DNA of 64,000 bases, from the NCBI RefSeq assembly GCF_000196655.1, contig NC_014253.1:1054001-1118000 (forward strand), read 5' to 3'. Below the pieces are notes generated by a model. The model was not told where the DNA came from and searched no databases. It worked only from the letters and a program-made list of their open reading frames with translations. This document shows positions 33,744-42,459 of this stretch, piece by piece (the stretch's first letter is position 1; every line of letters starts with the position of its first letter). Position numbers and translations under genes: made by a program. The DNA is from Methanohalobium evestigatum Z-7303 (GTDB lineage Archaea; Halobacteriota; Methanosarcinia; Methanosarcinales; Methanosarcinaceae).

Positions 33744-34961
33744 ATGAACTATCCATCCAGACAGTTACCTGAACTTGTAACGGGTGTTAGAAACCAAGCT
33801 ACTCTAAAAGCATGCAGTAAATATACTGATGCTGTCTATTTTTCACTGGACAGGTTCAATTTAAGAGCAAGAGCAAGGGATATAACTTCCGATAATCTGG
33901 GTTCTTTTGTAAAGCAAGCTAAAAGTTATGGATTAAAATGTTACCTGACTTTGAATTCTGTGATATATCCAGAGGATTTGCAGGAACTGGACAAGGTTTT
34001 GGATGATGTATCCAAAGTTAATATAGATGCAGTGATTGCATGGGATCCTGCGGTTATTAAAAAAGCGGTAGATAAAGGACTTGATATACATATATCCACT
34101 CAGGCTAATGTATCCAACTGGGCAACTGCCGAATTCTATAAAACACTGGGTGCAAGCAGGGTGATACTTTCCCGTGAGCTGACATTGGAACAAATAAAAG
34201 ATATTCGGAAAAACACCGATATAGAGCTTGAAGTTTTTGTACATGGAGCAATGTGTCAGGCGGTATCAGGTCGGTGTTATCTTTCTGCCTATATCGTTGG
34301 GAAATCAGCCAATTGTGGAGAATGTTCCCAACCATGCCGGTGGCAGTGGACACTACATGGTGAAAATGGGGAACAGATTGAACTTGAGGGTAAATATCTA
34401 CTGAGTACAAAAGACCTGTGTATGATAGAGCATATACCAGAACTTGTGAACTCTGGTGTAGATGCTTTCAAGGTGGAAGGGAGATTAAGAAACACCAGTT
34501 ATATAAATACAGTCTCAAAATGCTACCGAGAGGCGCTGGATAATTACTTAAACGGAACATACACAAACCAGAAAGCCCAATTTTGGAAAACAAAACTGAT
34601 ACAGGAATACAATCGGGGATTTTCTACAGGATTTTACTTTGGAACTCCGGGACCTGAAGGATTGAACCCTGATTCTGATATGAACATATCATCTGTAAAG
34701 AGAGAAGCGGTTGGGATTATTACAAATTATTACCCGAAACAGAGTGCTGCAAGTGTAGATTTGCGGGAACAGGGACTCCAGGTTGGGGATGATATTGTTA
34801 TAGAAGGTGCTACTACATACATTGAACAGAAAGTTGAATCCCTTGTCACAAACCGCAAACACCTATCAACCGCTGAAAAAGGACAGCTCGTGGGCATGAG
34901 TGTCAGGGATAAAGTCCGCAAAAATGACCGGGTGTACAAAATTGAAAATACAATCAAATAA
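33744..34961 (+). CDS. U32 family peptidase-like protein
   Basis: A 405-residue protein of the peptidase U32 family. Bacterial relatives work in tRNA (TrhP) or 23S rRNA (RlhA) hydroxylation, rather than classical proteolysis. The family signature EVFVHGAMCQAVSGRCYLS is at about residues 162-180, followed by CGECSQPCRW with conserved Cys likely to bind iron or a cluster, and STKDLCMIEHIPELVNSGVDAFKVEGR. The C-terminal part has a short beta-barrel-like region. It may have a hairpin leader. The 3' end overlaps the convergent CcdA-type gene by 8 bases. Confidence 0.85.
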   Translation: MNYPSRQLPELVTGVRNQATLKACSKYTDAVYFSLDRFNLRARARDITSDNLGSFVKQAKSYGLKCYLTLNSVIYPEDLQELDKVLDDVSKVNIDAVIAWDPAVIKKAVDKGLDIHISTQANVSNWATAEFYKTLGASRVILSRELTLEQIKDIRKNTDIELEVFVHGAMCQAVSGRCYLSAYIVGKSANCGECSQPCRWQWTLHGENGEQIELEGKYLLSTKDLCMIEHIPELVNSGVDAFKVEGRLRNTSYINTVSKCYREALDNYLNGTYTNQKAQFWKTKLIQEYNRGFSTGFYFGTPGPEGLNPDSDMNISSVKREAVGIITNYYPKQSAASVDLREQGLQVGDDIVIEGATTYIEQKVESLVTNRKHLSTAEKGQLVGMSVRDKVRKNDRVYKIENTIK

Positions 34962-36066
34962 CATTAAAATTCAGCAGTATAGCCAGTATAATTAATACGA
35001 CCCCTGTAATAAGCCTTATTTCTGAGCGCCTTTTTTCCCTGAATTCTGTCACTGTATCCGGATTTAGACCAAATGCAAGCAAACCCCCGAGTATAAAAAC
35101 GGGAAATACAACCCCGAAATTATAGACTGCAAGATATAACGTTCCTTCCACAACTTCAACCCTTGTCATCATCATATCCAGTATGGATAAATAGACTGCA
35201 CCGACACAGGGTGCTTTGACAAGTGAAAACAACCCGCCAGCAAAAAGTGAGAGCATCAGAATGTTTTTACCCTTTATATTACCCATAAACGATATCAATG
35301 ATTTTGGGGTTTTGAACGTGGATTTATCACGGGTTTTCATATAATAGGCATCATAGATATGCCACGCTCCAAGCCCACCTATCAGTGTTACCATGAACAA
35401 AGTAATAGTTTCATGTATTTCAGGCATGGAATTGATGGTTTTTAATATCCCCATTCCTACAACCGTGTATGTGATAAATATACCTGCACAAAAACCCGCT
35501 ACAATTGTTAGCATATCCCGACGATTCCCTTCAGATGTAAGCGTAACAGATGCCATAAAAGCCATTACTGCAAGCAGACATGGATTAAATCCTGCAAGTA
35601 TACCTGCAATAAGGACCATTACAGGAGAGATTTTTAAGGGTGGTTTGGTTATTGTTGAATTGTTATCAGTGTCATCTGATGTTTGTAAAGGTGGAGCGTT
35701 TTTAATAGATTCTATCAATAACTCTTTGAATAGTGTTATATTACCCTTATAATCCTGATAAGTTATTTTTGTACTCTCATTGATAACCAGTACAGGTACA
35801 GTATAAACACCATATTCTTTCATCTGGTTGTAGGATGTTGAAATTTCATAACTGGAATAATTGATATTTTCTGAATTGTCAACAACATTTTCAATTACAG
35901 GTGCTATTTTCTGGCATTTGGAGCAACCATTTTCATAAAAATATTCAACTCTGGTATCATCTTGGGCTGATACAGTAGGAACTAAAAAAAGCAGGATAAT
36001 AAGTATTACAAATGTAATCAATGGTGTTTTAGTGACAGCTTGTTGTAGCGCAGGTCTTTTTGTCAT
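34954..36066 (-). CDS. thioredoxin-like plus CcdA/DsbD-type membrane protein
   Basis: A 370-residue fusion. A signal peptide or anchor (to SAQDD) leads to an extracytoplasmic thioredoxin-like domain with the redox pair CSKC in FYENGCSKCQKIAP. A low-complexity linker follows, then six or so membrane helices of CcdA/DsbD type with single Cys in AGFNPCLLAVMAF and VKAPCVGAVYLS, the pair that passes reducing power across the membrane. I take the ATG at 36066 (MTKRPALQ). The longer frame from 36129 lacks signal-peptide order. It overlaps the upstream gene by 38 bases. Likely role: keeping surface or cytochrome-like proteins reduced. Confidence 0.8.
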   Translation of the reverse strand: MTKRPALQQAVTKTPLITFVILIILLFLVPTVSAQDDTRVEYFYENGCSKCQKIAPVIENVVDNSENINYSSYEISTSYNQMKEYGVYTVPVLVINESTKITYQDYKGNITLFKELLIESIKNAPPLQTSDDTDNNSTITKPPLKISPVMVLIAGILAGFNPCLLAVMAFMASVTLTSEGNRRDMLTIVAGFCAGIFITYTVVGMGILKTINSMPEIHETITLFMVTLIGGLGAWHIYDAYYMKTRDKSTFKTPKSLISFMGNIKGKNILMLSLFAGGLFSLVKAPCVGAVYLSILDMMMTRVEVVEGTLYLAVYNFGVVFPVFILGGLLAFGLNPDTVTEFREKRRSEIRLITGVVLIILAILLNFNVI

Positions 36067-36484
36067 AATTTTGCTCTGAAACTGTCTTTGTGGATATTTC
36101 CAGCAGTTCACCGGTATCTGCCGATACATACCCCTCTACAACATAAAGGTCATCAATACCAGAACATGCACAGGTTCTCTCCATGGCTTCAACTTTCCAG
36201 ACATTTGTTTCGTTCTGGACAGGTGTACCATCCAAGTTGTAAACTGTCCCTCTCTCGAGTTTGGCTGTAACTACTCTCCAGTCAGGGTTATCAAAATTTT
36301 TTGTCAGATAATCTGAAGCACTTGTATTGTTGGTTACTACGCTTATAGCATGTGATGCATTGATATTTAGGCTTAATTCAGGATTCCTGCTTTCTGGTTC
36401 ATTATTAAGGAAAGCACTGCCTACAGCTATCAGACCAATGACGATAACAATTGCAATAACAGCAATTATTTTAATTTGTTTCAT
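36029..36484 (-). CDS. membrane-anchored Cys-containing hypothetical protein
   Basis: A 151-residue protein starting MKQIKIIAVIAIVIVIGLIAV, a single N-terminal membrane anchor. The outside domain has WRVVTAKLERGTVYNLDG and YVVEGYVSADTGELLE, which recall PepSY-like domains, and two Cys clusters (CACSG and TCATTSC). The start at 36484 follows GGGGAAGTGGG; the longer frame would read through the tRNA 3' flank. It overlaps the CcdA/thioredoxin gene, so it may be a redox partner or substrate. The family is not recognised. Confidence 0.6.
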   Translation of the reverse strand: MKQIKIIAVIAIVIVIGLIAVGSAFLNNEPESRNPELSLNINASHAISVVTNNTSASDYLTKNFDNPDWRVVTAKLERGTVYNLDGTPVQNETNVWKVEAMERTCACSGIDDLYVVEGYVSADTGELLEISTKTVSEQNYDKKTCATTSCH

Positions 36485-36519
36485 TTCCCACTTCCCCCAT
36501 TTATCGTGATGTATTTTAG

Positions 36520-36604
36520 TGCGGGAGGTGCGATTCGAACGCACGTACTCCTTCGAGACTGGACCCTAAATCCAGCGCCTTTGACCTGGCTCGGCAACTC
36601 CCGC
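36520..36604 (-). tRNA. tRNA-Leu (anticodon UAG)
   Basis: On the minus strand GCGGGAG (36598-36604) pairs with CTCCCGC (36521-36527), with A as discriminator base. The anticodon stem CTGGA/TCCAG holds the loop TTTAGGG, giving UAG. GTTCGAATC forms the T loop, and there is a long variable arm (CTCGAAGGAGT), as expected for a class-II leucine tRNA. Length is 85 bases; CCA is not encoded. Confidence 0.95.
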
Positions 36605-36656
36605 GCCTGAGGATATACATACAATGTATCCCTACATATTAACGTTACGGATTATT

Positions 36657-38036
36657 TTACTTTTGGTTTGCTAACCTAAACACTGCCAAGGATTTTTCCC
36701 GTTCTGTTTTGTGGTTAATTATCGGTTCAGGGTAACCCGGTATAAATGTATTTTTATTTTCCAGATTATGAATACTTTTGCAGGATACATTTCTTAGTTC
36801 TTCTATCCATTTTTTAATATAAATACATTCAGAATCGAATTTTTTCTGCTGAGACCACGGATTAAATATTCTGAAAAAAGGCTGTGCATCGGGTCCTGTG
36901 GATGCAGACCACTGCCAGTTTCCAATATTGACCGATTTATCATAATCCACAAGTTTTCTGGCAAAGTATTGTTCTCCCCATTTCCAGTCTATATGCAAAT
37001 CTTTTACAAGGAATGATGCAGTTATCATTCTTACTCTGTTATGCATGTATCCTGTATAATTCATTTCTCTGATACCCGCATCTACTATCGGAAATCCAGT
37101 TTCTCCTGCACACCATTTTTTGAATTTATCTGAATCGTTATCCCATTCTATGGAATCGAATTTTTTCTTGAATGACTGTTTGAATATATATGGATAATGA
37201 TGCGCAAGGTAGGTATAAAAATCCCTCCAATATAACTGTGTAATCAGAGGATGGGATATACCAAGCTTATCGATTACCGTGTAATAGAACTCTCTGATGG
37301 ATATAGTACCAAACTTGTTATGTGCTGACAACCCAGTAGTTGCATCCAGGAAAGGATAATCTCTTTCATTCTCATAATTTTTAAATTCATCCAGGTTTTC
37401 AAGTATCTTTAAAGCGTTAGACCGTCCACCTTTTACATATAATGGTTTGTTTCTTTTAGCTTTTAAGAAATGGTCTGTATCATTTAATTCATTTTCAATT
37501 TTGCCGGTGTAGAAGTTTTGTTTGCTGGACATTTCAGGTAAATTGACATCAAATTTAGATGCTTTTTTGAAAAAAGGTGTAAACACTGTATAAGGTGTTC
37601 CTTTTTGAGTCTTGATTTTGTCAGGATTATTCAAAAGTAGGTCGTTGCATGAGATAAAATCTACGTTGTACATTTCACATGCTTTTTTGAAAGCTTCATC
37701 TCTTTTTTTGCTAAATGGTGTATAATCCCTGTTTACAAAAACTGCATCTATCAAATTTTTATTTATAAGGTTGGTTACAACATTTTCCGCGATACCGTGA
37801 AAAAGATAGAGTTTGGCACCTTTGTCATTCAGCTGATGTTTTAGATCCTCTAATGATTCTATAAGAAACTGGAAAGAGTTTGGATTGAAATTATCATTTT
37901 TTTCTATAAGCCTTGGGTCAAAAATAAAACACGGAATAACATATTCTGAATTTTCAAGAGCATAATCAAGTCCTGTATTATCATCGACTCTTAAATCTCT
38001 TCTGAAAATAAAAATCGACCTTTTATAACTGTTCAT
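36657..38036 (-). CDS. phr: deoxyribodipyrimidine photolyase (class I)
   Basis: A 459-residue light-driven DNA repair enzyme that splits cyclobutane dimers. The N-terminal antenna domain begins SIFIFRRDLRVDDNTGL. The FAD domain includes FLDATTGLSAHNKFGTIS, LYWRDFYTYLAHH, KWCAGETGFPIVDAGIREM, and the diagnostic WSASTGPDAQPFFRIFNPW with DKSVNIGNWQW before it. I use the ATG at 38036 (MNSYKRS); the longer frame overlaps the helicase gene. It follows the MrfA/Hrq1-like helicase by 46 bases on the same strand, a plausible DNA-repair operon. Confidence 0.9.
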   Translation of the reverse strand: MNSYKRSIFIFRRDLRVDDNTGLDYALENSEYVIPCFIFDPRLIEKNDNFNPNSFQFLIESLEDLKHQLNDKGAKLYLFHGIAENVVTNLINKNLIDAVFVNRDYTPFSKKRDEAFKKACEMYNVDFISCNDLLLNNPDKIKTQKGTPYTVFTPFFKKASKFDVNLPEMSSKQNFYTGKIENELNDTDHFLKAKRNKPLYVKGGRSNALKILENLDEFKNYENERDYPFLDATTGLSAHNKFGTISIREFYYTVIDKLGISHPLITQLYWRDFYTYLAHHYPYIFKQSFKKKFDSIEWDNDSDKFKKWCAGETGFPIVDAGIREMNYTGYMHNRVRMITASFLVKDLHIDWKWGEQYFARKLVDYDKSVNIGNWQWSASTGPDAQPFFRIFNPWSQQKKFDSECIYIKKWIEELRNVSCKSIHNLENKNTFIPGYPEPIINHKTEREKSLAVFRLANQK

Positions 38037-38082
38037 AATTGAAGATAACGGGTTTCGATTTAAATATATTCTTGTAAAGACT

Positions 38083-40803
38083 TTATCCACTCAGTTGTTT
38101 TTCAGTGTCGGATTTGAGTTTTTGAATTTTGGGATTATCAGGTTCAAGTTTTAGCGCTTTATTAAATTCATCAAGGGCTGCTTGATATTTTCCGAGATTG
38201 ACAAGATTGATACCCTTTAATTTTCTAAGATTTGCAGTGTTATAACCCATTTCCAGAACTTTATTAATACATTCTGAGGATTGTTCATACATTCTTAAAT
38301 GGAAACAGGCTTTCGCCTTATCATAGAGGGCATTGGCGTTATCTGGTTCGAGTTGTAAAGCATTGTCAAAGCATTCACACGCATTTTTGTGTTTTTTCTC
38401 TTTTCCAAAAACCCTACCTTTTTTAATCCATTCATCCGCAGAGATTAATTTACTGTTGCCGAATTTATCCAGAGGTTTTGTTCCAGATTTTGATTTTTTG
38501 GGTGGAGTGTATCTGGGTTTTGCAAGCATTTCACGCAGAATCATTATAGCTGCATGTTTATCAAGAGGACTGTTATTGTTGCCACATTTTGGAGACTGTA
38601 TACAGCTTGGACATCCATCGTTGCAGGGACAATTTTCGATAGCATTTAAGGTGACATCCAGCATCTCAATGAGCTTATGGTATCCGTTTTCGGCATAACC
38701 TACTCCTCCATTATGCCCGTCATAAATGAATATACCACTTTTATCTCCGATATCAGAATGGTTGGATTTTGAAAGACCTCCGACATCATTCCTGTCCGCC
38801 AGAAGATGAATAGGATACATTGCAATCATACCGTGCTCTACAGCATGAATACCCCCGTCAAAATCAAGGTCGCAATTGTTTACAAGTTCTTTAAACCTTT
38901 CAGGCAATTCCATCCATAAAGATTCGGTTTCAAGGGTTGTCCTTGGCATGTCAAGTGAATATTCGCCCAGTTCTTCTTCACTAAACTGCTGGAACTTTTT
39001 GTAACCCGTTACCTGTTCTTCTACTTCAACACTGCCGTATCCGATTGTTATATCATTTGAGGTATTAAGAGAGCTGTTTTCATAAATTTCCTTTACAGAT
39101 ATTTCTGAATCAATTAATGGTTTGGTATAGTAGTCAGCCCGGGTCTCCTGAACATAAATTTCACCTTTCTCGTGATTCATTTCAGTGACAATATATGGAA
39201 TTCCTTGGCTCAGATATATTGACCCTTCAAAACCTTCCCTGAATGCCTGAGAACTTTCCATATCTTTTTCAAGGGTTTTTCTTTTATTACCACTTACCAG
39301 TACTATAGTATATCCATGCTTGCTTATATTGCGGATGGAAACATCCATATGAGGCTGGGGAATCAGTGATGATTTAGGTTCTTTTTCTGTAACCATTTTC
39401 TGGTTATCAAGTGACTGCACAATACTGTGGAATTTAGGTCCAAAATACATTTCGTCTTTTTCTCTTAGTGGTATTTCCTTGGCAGCACAGAGGATATGAC
39501 CTTCCTGTATATACGGATTTGATACATTAATAACAGCTTTTTCGATGTTTTTCCTGAAAAACTTATCAGGATTCCTCATATAATACTGATCAAGGGCATC
39601 AGGTCCTGCTACCATGAAAACCGCACTTTCATTATCTCCACGACCGGCTCTTCCTGCCTGCTGTTTAGTATTCATCACTGTCCCGGGATAACCGTCAAGA
39701 ACACATACATCAAGACCTCCGATGTCAATACCAAGTTCAAGCGCATTGGTTGAGATTACGCCTCTAAGTGTACCCTCAGACAATTGTTTTTCTATATTTT
39801 CTCTGTCATCTTTGTGATATCCACCTCTGTATGAGCATACTTTTTCAGAAGAATCGCGGGTTTCAAGTTCTTTTTTAGCAGATAACGCCATTCTTTCAGC
39901 TTTTTGTCTTGACCTTGTAAAAATTATAGATTGATAACCGTCCTGTACAAATGTTGAAAAAAGTCTTACAGATTCATAGAAACTGGCTTTCCTGACATTG
40001 AAACCTTTCTTATTTATAAAAAGAGGAGGGTTCCAGAAAACAAATTTCTGCGGACCGTTACTTGATCCATCACTATCAATAACGGTGACATCTTTTCCGG
40101 TAAGACAGTGTGCATGTTCTTCTGGATTACCAATTGTTGCTGTACAGCAGATGTATTGTGGATTTGAACCGTAATAGTTGCATACACGCTCAAGTCTTCT
40201 GAGAAGGTTTGCCATATTACTGCCAAGAACTCCCCTGTAATAGTGGCTCTCATCAAGAATGATGTATTTCAGGTTGGAAAGAACCCTAAACCATTGATGC
40301 TTCCATTGAAGCAGGCTCATATGAAGCATTTCAGGGTTTGTGAAAATGATACGCGAGTTATTTTTTGCAGATTTTTTCTCTTCATCAGGTATTGAACCTA
40401 TGAACCTGTTTATATCTATATCAAGTCCAGTTTCATCCCTGAAATTCTGGAACTTTTTAACCTGGTCATTAACAAGAGCATTCAAAGGTGAGACATATAT
40501 TACAGTCGCATCATTGTTATCCGTAAGGTGTTCAAAAACAGGTATAAGATAAGAAAGCGTTTTCCCACTTGCGGTTCCTGTCGAAAGTACAATGTTTTTT
40601 CCATTCCTTATATTCTCAATCGCTTCCACTTGATGTTTATACAGGTTATTTATCCCTGCTTTATCCAGTCCATAATTTATCAGTGGTTTCAGTTCAATGG
40701 TTTTATACTCTGGATTTTTTGCAGGTATATCTTCAATATGTACTATCTGGTTCTGATATCCTCTGGATGACCTGATTTTATTAATCTGCTGTTTTACGCT
40801 CAT
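38083..40803 (-). CDS. DEAH helicase (MrfA/Hrq1-like, DUF1998) with C-terminal TPR repeats
   Basis: A 906-residue superfamily-2 helicase. Motif I STGTASGKTLSY, DEAH-like motif II ILDESHYYRG, motif III CTATIGNP, motif V STNALELGIDIGG and motif VI QQAGRAGR are all intact. The C-terminal metal-binding domain CPCNDGCPSCIQSPKCG belongs to the DUF1998/MrfA-Hrq1 group, linked to repair of crosslinks and bulky damage. Residues about 800-905 form two to three TPR units (KHKNACECFDNALQLEPDN, GKYQAALDEFNKALKLEPDN). This TPR fusion is unusual and may recruit partners. The gene is upstream of the photolyase. Confidence 0.88.
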   Translation of the reverse strand: MSVKQQINKIRSSRGYQNQIVHIEDIPAKNPEYKTIELKPLINYGLDKAGINNLYKHQVEAIENIRNGKNIVLSTGTASGKTLSYLIPVFEHLTDNNDATVIYVSPLNALVNDQVKKFQNFRDETGLDIDINRFIGSIPDEEKKSAKNNSRIIFTNPEMLHMSLLQWKHQWFRVLSNLKYIILDESHYYRGVLGSNMANLLRRLERVCNYYGSNPQYICCTATIGNPEEHAHCLTGKDVTVIDSDGSSNGPQKFVFWNPPLFINKKGFNVRKASFYESVRLFSTFVQDGYQSIIFTRSRQKAERMALSAKKELETRDSSEKVCSYRGGYHKDDRENIEKQLSEGTLRGVISTNALELGIDIGGLDVCVLDGYPGTVMNTKQQAGRAGRGDNESAVFMVAGPDALDQYYMRNPDKFFRKNIEKAVINVSNPYIQEGHILCAAKEIPLREKDEMYFGPKFHSIVQSLDNQKMVTEKEPKSSLIPQPHMDVSIRNISKHGYTIVLVSGNKRKTLEKDMESSQAFREGFEGSIYLSQGIPYIVTEMNHEKGEIYVQETRADYYTKPLIDSEISVKEIYENSSLNTSNDITIGYGSVEVEEQVTGYKKFQQFSEEELGEYSLDMPRTTLETESLWMELPERFKELVNNCDLDFDGGIHAVEHGMIAMYPIHLLADRNDVGGLSKSNHSDIGDKSGIFIYDGHNGGVGYAENGYHKLIEMLDVTLNAIENCPCNDGCPSCIQSPKCGNNNSPLDKHAAIMILREMLAKPRYTPPKKSKSGTKPLDKFGNSKLISADEWIKKGRVFGKEKKHKNACECFDNALQLEPDNANALYDKAKACFHLRMYEQSSECINKVLEMGYNTANLRKLKGINLVNLGKYQAALDEFNKALKLEPDNPKIQKLKSDTEKQLSG

Positions 40804-40952
40804 TTCAAGAAACCACTCTTAATTTTCAGTGTTCATTGTATTAAATCATCGGTTGAGTCATGATAATAAAAAATAAACAATATTTTATTTGATAAAAAAT
40901 TATCATAGATTCCATGTTTGGAAAAACGAAAAGGTATCTTACAACGTCATTG

Positions 40953-42289
40953 TAATTGATAAACTTAGTAACATTAGATAACTAATTTTATTATCAGTTA
41001 CATTCGTGAGATATACTCACCGGGTGTAACGCTACACCCTCTATCCCATCTAAATCAGGGATTGCTTTCTTCATAATATTATAGGCACCATTTACATCGG
41101 CATTGATTATAGTGCCGTTAGATGATCGGAAAAGCCCTCTTTTAATTCTTTTACCAATATAAGAAGTCCTTCTCTCAACTGGTTCTCCATCGAGGAACGA
41201 ACACTTCGATGTATAGGATTCTTCTTGCTCAATCACTTTCAATCCAACATCTTCGGCTTTGTATTTTAGTTGTTCAGGAAGTCTATGAAATGGAATCTGT
41301 GTAAACTTTTGGTTATTGCGCTTACCCATATACACTTCTTGTTTCCACCCTTCGTTATATCCAATGACTAGTGTGCCGATGTTGTGTTTGACACAAAAAT
41401 CAACAATCCTTTTACTTGCTTTATGGAAGAAGTCATTGATTTTCATTTTATATTTATGGTATAGTTTTTTCAGTTTTTTGCTGTTTTTGATGCCTAATTT
41501 ATCATAAATGGATTTTAGTTTTCCAGATTTTTTGTTGTAGAACTGGTTTATTGATTTTGCGACTCCGCCCTTAATAACAATCGGTTTTTCACCGATGTTA
41601 TTCACCATAGTGACGATATTATTAATTCCCAGGTCGATACTGGCGATGTTTTCTTCGTTTGGATCTGGTGTTTCTAAATCCTTCTCGTAAACAATTTCAC
41701 ACTTATAACCAACTCCCATAGGAATAATTCGAACTTGATTTAGTTTAGTGTCATCTGTAAGACGAGTTTCTACTTGCAGGTTCGTTTTCTTCGGTAACTT
41801 GAGGACTCCGTTTTTTATCTTACACTGTTGGTTTGTGAAAGTGAGAATATTTTCGCCATTTTTCTTTTTATATTTTGGTGGGTTGGGTTTTGAATAGTAA
41901 TTTTCTGGGTTCTTTTCCCAGTCTTTAATTGATTGGAAGAAAGATTTCCAGTTTTTATCCATCAGTTTTAGTGTCTGTTGTGCTGTTTGTGTGGGTAAAA
42001 CAGAATAATTTTCAGTACCTTTTAACTGTTTATTTAGTTCTTCGTATCTTACCCAATCACCATCATCATTTAGAGATTGTTTAACTATGAAGTTTGCCTG
42101 GTTGTATAAGTTCTTGGAAATATGACACAACCAGCTAAGGTTTTTATCATAATTTAGATATATCGTTTCGGTTCTTTTTACCATAACAATCTCCATGATG
42201 AATATAATTGATTAACTGATTATATTTTCTGTTATCAATTCTTATATATTTTACTTATAAAGTATACTATATAAAAACTCTTGATTTTG
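40953..42289 (-). mobile_element. IS200/IS605-type (IS1341-like) TnpB element 2
   Basis: The boundaries are inferred from the in-frame rejoining of the flanking gene (TTG at each side), giving about 1337 bases. It contains tnpB only. Subterminal hairpins are present: TTACAA/TTGTAA (40939-40955) near the right end, and an AATTGAT/ATCAATT stem near 42200-42235 at the left end. The exact termini need a search. Confidence 0.5.
40994..42184 (-). CDS. tnpB: TnpB, IS200/IS605 family (subtype without zinc ribbon)
   Basis: A 396-residue RNA-guided nuclease-like protein. RuvC residues are present: Asp in ASIDLGINNIVTM, Glu in GTLVIGYNEGWKQE and Asp in INADVNGAYNIM. Where other TnpBs have a CxxC...CxxC ribbon, this one has SYTSKCSFLDGEP followed by SYIGKRIKRGLFRSS, with only one Cys. 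The start at 42184 (MVKRTETIYL) follows GGAG, rather than the ATG 12 bases upstream. It appears to have inserted in a small gene. It is related to the third copy at 60953. Confidence 0.9.
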   Translation of the reverse strand: MVKRTETIYLNYDKNLSWLCHISKNLYNQANFIVKQSLNDDGDWVRYEELNKQLKGTENYSVLPTQTAQQTLKLMDKNWKSFFQSIKDWEKNPENYYSKPNPPKYKKKNGENILTFTNQQCKIKNGVLKLPKKTNLQVETRLTDDTKLNQVRIIPMGVGYKCEIVYEKDLETPDPNEENIASIDLGINNIVTMVNNIGEKPIVIKGGVAKSINQFYNKKSGKLKSIYDKLGIKNSKKLKKLYHKYKMKINDFFHKASKRIVDFCVKHNIGTLVIGYNEGWKQEVYMGKRNNQKFTQIPFHRLPEQLKYKAEDVGLKVIEQEESYTSKCSFLDGEPVERRTSYIGKRIKRGLFRSSNGTIINADVNGAYNIMKKAIPDLDGIEGVALHPVSISHECN

Positions 42290-42459
42290 ACAGGTTATAT
42301 TCAGAATACAGGGAAATGTTACGTCGAGAACTTGTACAGGTTTAAAGCCCTTAACATAAAGCGTATACATGATAAATTTAAAGATACTGATAACGTTATA
42401 ATTCCAGATGCACATCTGGATACTTCTGGCAGGGATGTATACGTTATTGCGTTTGTGAT

